A stretch of DNA of 24,890 nucleotides from an uncultured Streptococcus sp. (GTDB lineage: Bacteria; Bacillota; Bacilli; Lactobacillales; Streptococcaceae): positions 1-24,890 of the forward strand of contig CAKPVT010000029.1 of NCBI GenBank assembly GCA_934196125.1, written 5' to 3'. A program made the position numbers and the translations under genes. Positions 23,820 to 24,890 of this stretch are shown in pieces (positions within the stretch are counted from its first letter, which is position 1; each line of letters begins with the position of its first letter). The notes below the pieces were generated by a model. That model did no database searches, was not told the origin of the DNA, and saw only the letters and a list, made by a program, of their open reading frames with translations.

Positions 23820-24590
23820 ATGTTAAAAAAAGAACGCCTCCAGTGGATTCTTGAAAAAGTCAATGCCAAAGGTGTCATTACTGTTAATGATGTCATAAAA
23901 GAGCTTGGCGTTTCAGATATGACTGTCAGACGCGACTTAGATGAACTTGACAAAGACGGATTACTTATCCGCATCCACGGTGGTGCACAGGGCATTGATG
24001 GCCCAAAAATCAGAAGTAGACACGAAAAATCAAACACTGAAAAACAAGAACTCCAAATTGAAGAAAAACGTGCTATCGCTAAATTCGCTAGTCAGCTTAT
24101 TCAAGAAGGAGAAACGATTTTTATTGGACCAGGAACGACACTCGAACATTTTGCAAGTGAACTCGTCTCCAAAAATATTCGAGTTATTACAAACAGTTTG
24201 CCTGTTTTTAACATTTTAAACGAAAATAAAAACACCGATTTAATCTTAACTGGTGGAGAATATCGTGATATTACAGGCGCTTTTGTCGGGTCTTTGACTG
24301 CCAACTACCTCCAAAACCTAAAATTCTCAAAGGCTTTTGTGAGCGCTAATGGTGTGTTTGGTGATTCTATTGCCACATATAGTGAAAGTGAAGGAGAAAT
24401 TCAACGTATCGCACTTGATAACGCCATTGAAACATTCTTGCTCGTTGACCATGAAAAATTCGACAAATACGACTTTTACGATTTCTATCGCATTAGCGAC
24501 ATCAATCATCTGGTAACCGATTCTGCCATTACCAGCGACACCAAAGAAAAATTCGGTCAACTAACCGATATTATCGTTGCCAAAGACTGA
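23820..24590 (+). CDS. lacR: Lactose operon repressor LacR (DeoR family)
   Basis: DeoR-family repressor of the divergent lacABCD...FEG operon. In this family tagatose-6-phosphate releases the repressor. The 256 residues comprise an N-terminal winged helix-turn-helix (about 6-57, VITVNDVIKELGVSDMTVRR then HGGA) and a C-terminal sugar-phosphate-sensing domain (DLILTGGEYRDITGAFVG near 138-155, then FVSANGVF). AAAGGAG lies 6 nt before the ATG. No truncation is visible, so this layer of control looks intact even though the antiterminator LacT is not. Confidence 0.95.
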   Translation: MLKKERLQWILEKVNAKGVITVNDVIKELGVSDMTVRRDLDELDKDGLLIRIHGGAQGIDGPKIRSRHEKSNTEKQELQIEEKRAIAKFASQLIQEGETIFIGPGTTLEHFASELVSKNIRVITNSLPVFNILNENKNTDLILTGGEYRDITGAFVGSLTANYLQNLKFSKAFVSANGVFGDSIATYSESEGEIQRIALDNAIETFLLVDHEKFDKYDFYDFYRISDINHLVTDSAITSDTKEKFGQLTDIIVAKD

Positions 24591-24617
24591 TTCCAGTAAT
24601 AAAAAGGGAGTGGGACA

Positions 24618-24644
24618 AATAAAGTCTCCACTGGAGACTTTATT
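24618..24644. terminator. Palindrome after lacR, possible terminator
   Basis: AATAAAGTCTCC (24618-24629) pairs perfectly with GGAGACTTTATT (24633-24644) around a 3-nt loop. It starts 28 bp after the lacR stop. The T-rich part lies inside the stem rather than after it, so terminator function is probable but not certain. The GGGAGTGGGACA just before it is a sequence I associate with streptococcal intergenic spacers. Confidence 0.6.
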
Positions 24645-24814
24645 CATGAGCCTAGAAATTAAAAAGCGAATCGGTAATTTCAAAGAAATTCGATTTCTCA
24701 GCAAGTCTCAGTTTCTAGTTGCTTACCTAAAACAGTCTTATCCCCAGATTGTTGAAGTCCAAACTACTGCGTCTTGCTTATTACAACTACATAATTAAAG
24801 AGGCTGAGCACTTG
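24645..24814. other. Gene-free spacer between lacR and the IS3 end
   Basis: An open frame covers this stretch (MSLEIKKRIGNFKEIRFLSK in part, ending at 24798). It begins inside the end of lacR, has no ribosome binding site and no recognisable domain. I treat it as spacer or decayed DNA rather than a gene. Confidence 0.4.
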
Positions 24815-24890
24815 TGAACTGCACCCCAAAAGTTGGACAGAAAAAATCTAACTTTTGGGGTGTTTTTGTATGAAATTGAGTTACGAAGAT
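24815..24890 (+). mobile_element. Left end of an IS3-family element (IS150 group), cut by the window edge
   Basis: The element appears to begin with TGAACTGCACCCCAAAAGTT, which resembles the terminal repeat of IS861-like IS3-family elements. CACCCCAAAAGTT (24822-24834) and AACTTTTGGGGTG (24850-24862) form a 13-bp hairpin followed by TTTTTG. Such a structure can stop transcription entering the element from lacR. Confidence 0.7.
24870..24890 (+). CDS. Start of IS3-family transposase OrfA (partial)
   Basis: ATG at 24870 opens MKLSYED, continuing past the window. This matches the usual opening of OrfA helix-turn-helix proteins in the IS150 group. Only seven codons are visible, so the call depends on the adjacent terminal repeat. 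Confidence 0.55.

Noticed and set aside
24577..24798. 73-codon open frame after lacR as a small gene
   Set aside because: It starts inside lacR, lacks a ribosome binding site, reads through a palindrome and has no recognisable features.

Overview
The window is AT-rich Firmicute DNA, almost certainly from a Streptococcus. The evidence is gene content and order (galKTE with divergent galR, an msm-type operon, lacABCD/TFEG with divergent lacR), strong AGGAGG-type ribosome binding sites, and debris of IS families common in streptococci. The bovis/equinus group is my best guess, but that is inference. No tRNA, rRNA, CRISPR array or phage gene was seen. Most genes lie on the minus strand; galR, msmR, lacR and a truncated IS at the right edge lie on the plus strand.

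Layout. (1) 1-387: IS debris, a C10 tract, a bidirectional hairpin terminator and a terminal repeat resembling an ISL3-family IS. (2) 388-5207: the Leloir operon galK-galT-galE, read leftwards, with the LacI-type regulator galR divergent. (3) 5264-14874: an msm-type operon for alpha-galactosides and isomalto-oligosaccharides. It is read leftwards as aga-msmE-msmF-msmG-gtfA-dexB, with the AraC-type activator msmR divergent. The msmK ATPase, present in this position in the S. mutans operon, is absent. A 332-bp gap between msmG and gtfA holds a two-unit structured repeat. (4) 14875-15205: a strong terminator, an IS982-like transposase relic and a second copy of the ISL3-like terminus, inverted relative to the first. 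(5) 15206-24590: the lactose PTS and tagatose-6-phosphate locus, read leftwards as lacA-lacB-lacC-lacD-lacX-(lacT)-lacF-lacE-lacG, with lacR divergent. lacT is a pseudogene, although its promoter, its RNA antiterminator target and a terminator-like hairpin remain. (6) 24591-24890: spacer with a palindrome, then the left end of an IS3-family element.

How the parts work together. LacE/LacF import and phosphorylate lactose and LacG splits it. LacAB, LacC and LacD then take galactose-6-phosphate to triose phosphates. Galactose freed by Aga from raffinose, melibiose or stachyose is unphosphorylated and enters GalK-GalT-GalE. GtfA phosphorolyses the sucrose left from raffinose-type sugars, and DexB handles isomalto-oligosaccharides. 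The window is therefore a galactoside island with both galactose routes side by side, each with its own regulator.

The encoded enzymes are all known families. The parts most worth a second look are non-coding or broken: the decayed lacT behind an apparently intact leader, a promoter-like sequence at the lacT/lacF scar, the covarying repeat pair between msmG and gtfA, and the inverted IS termini around the gal-msm block.
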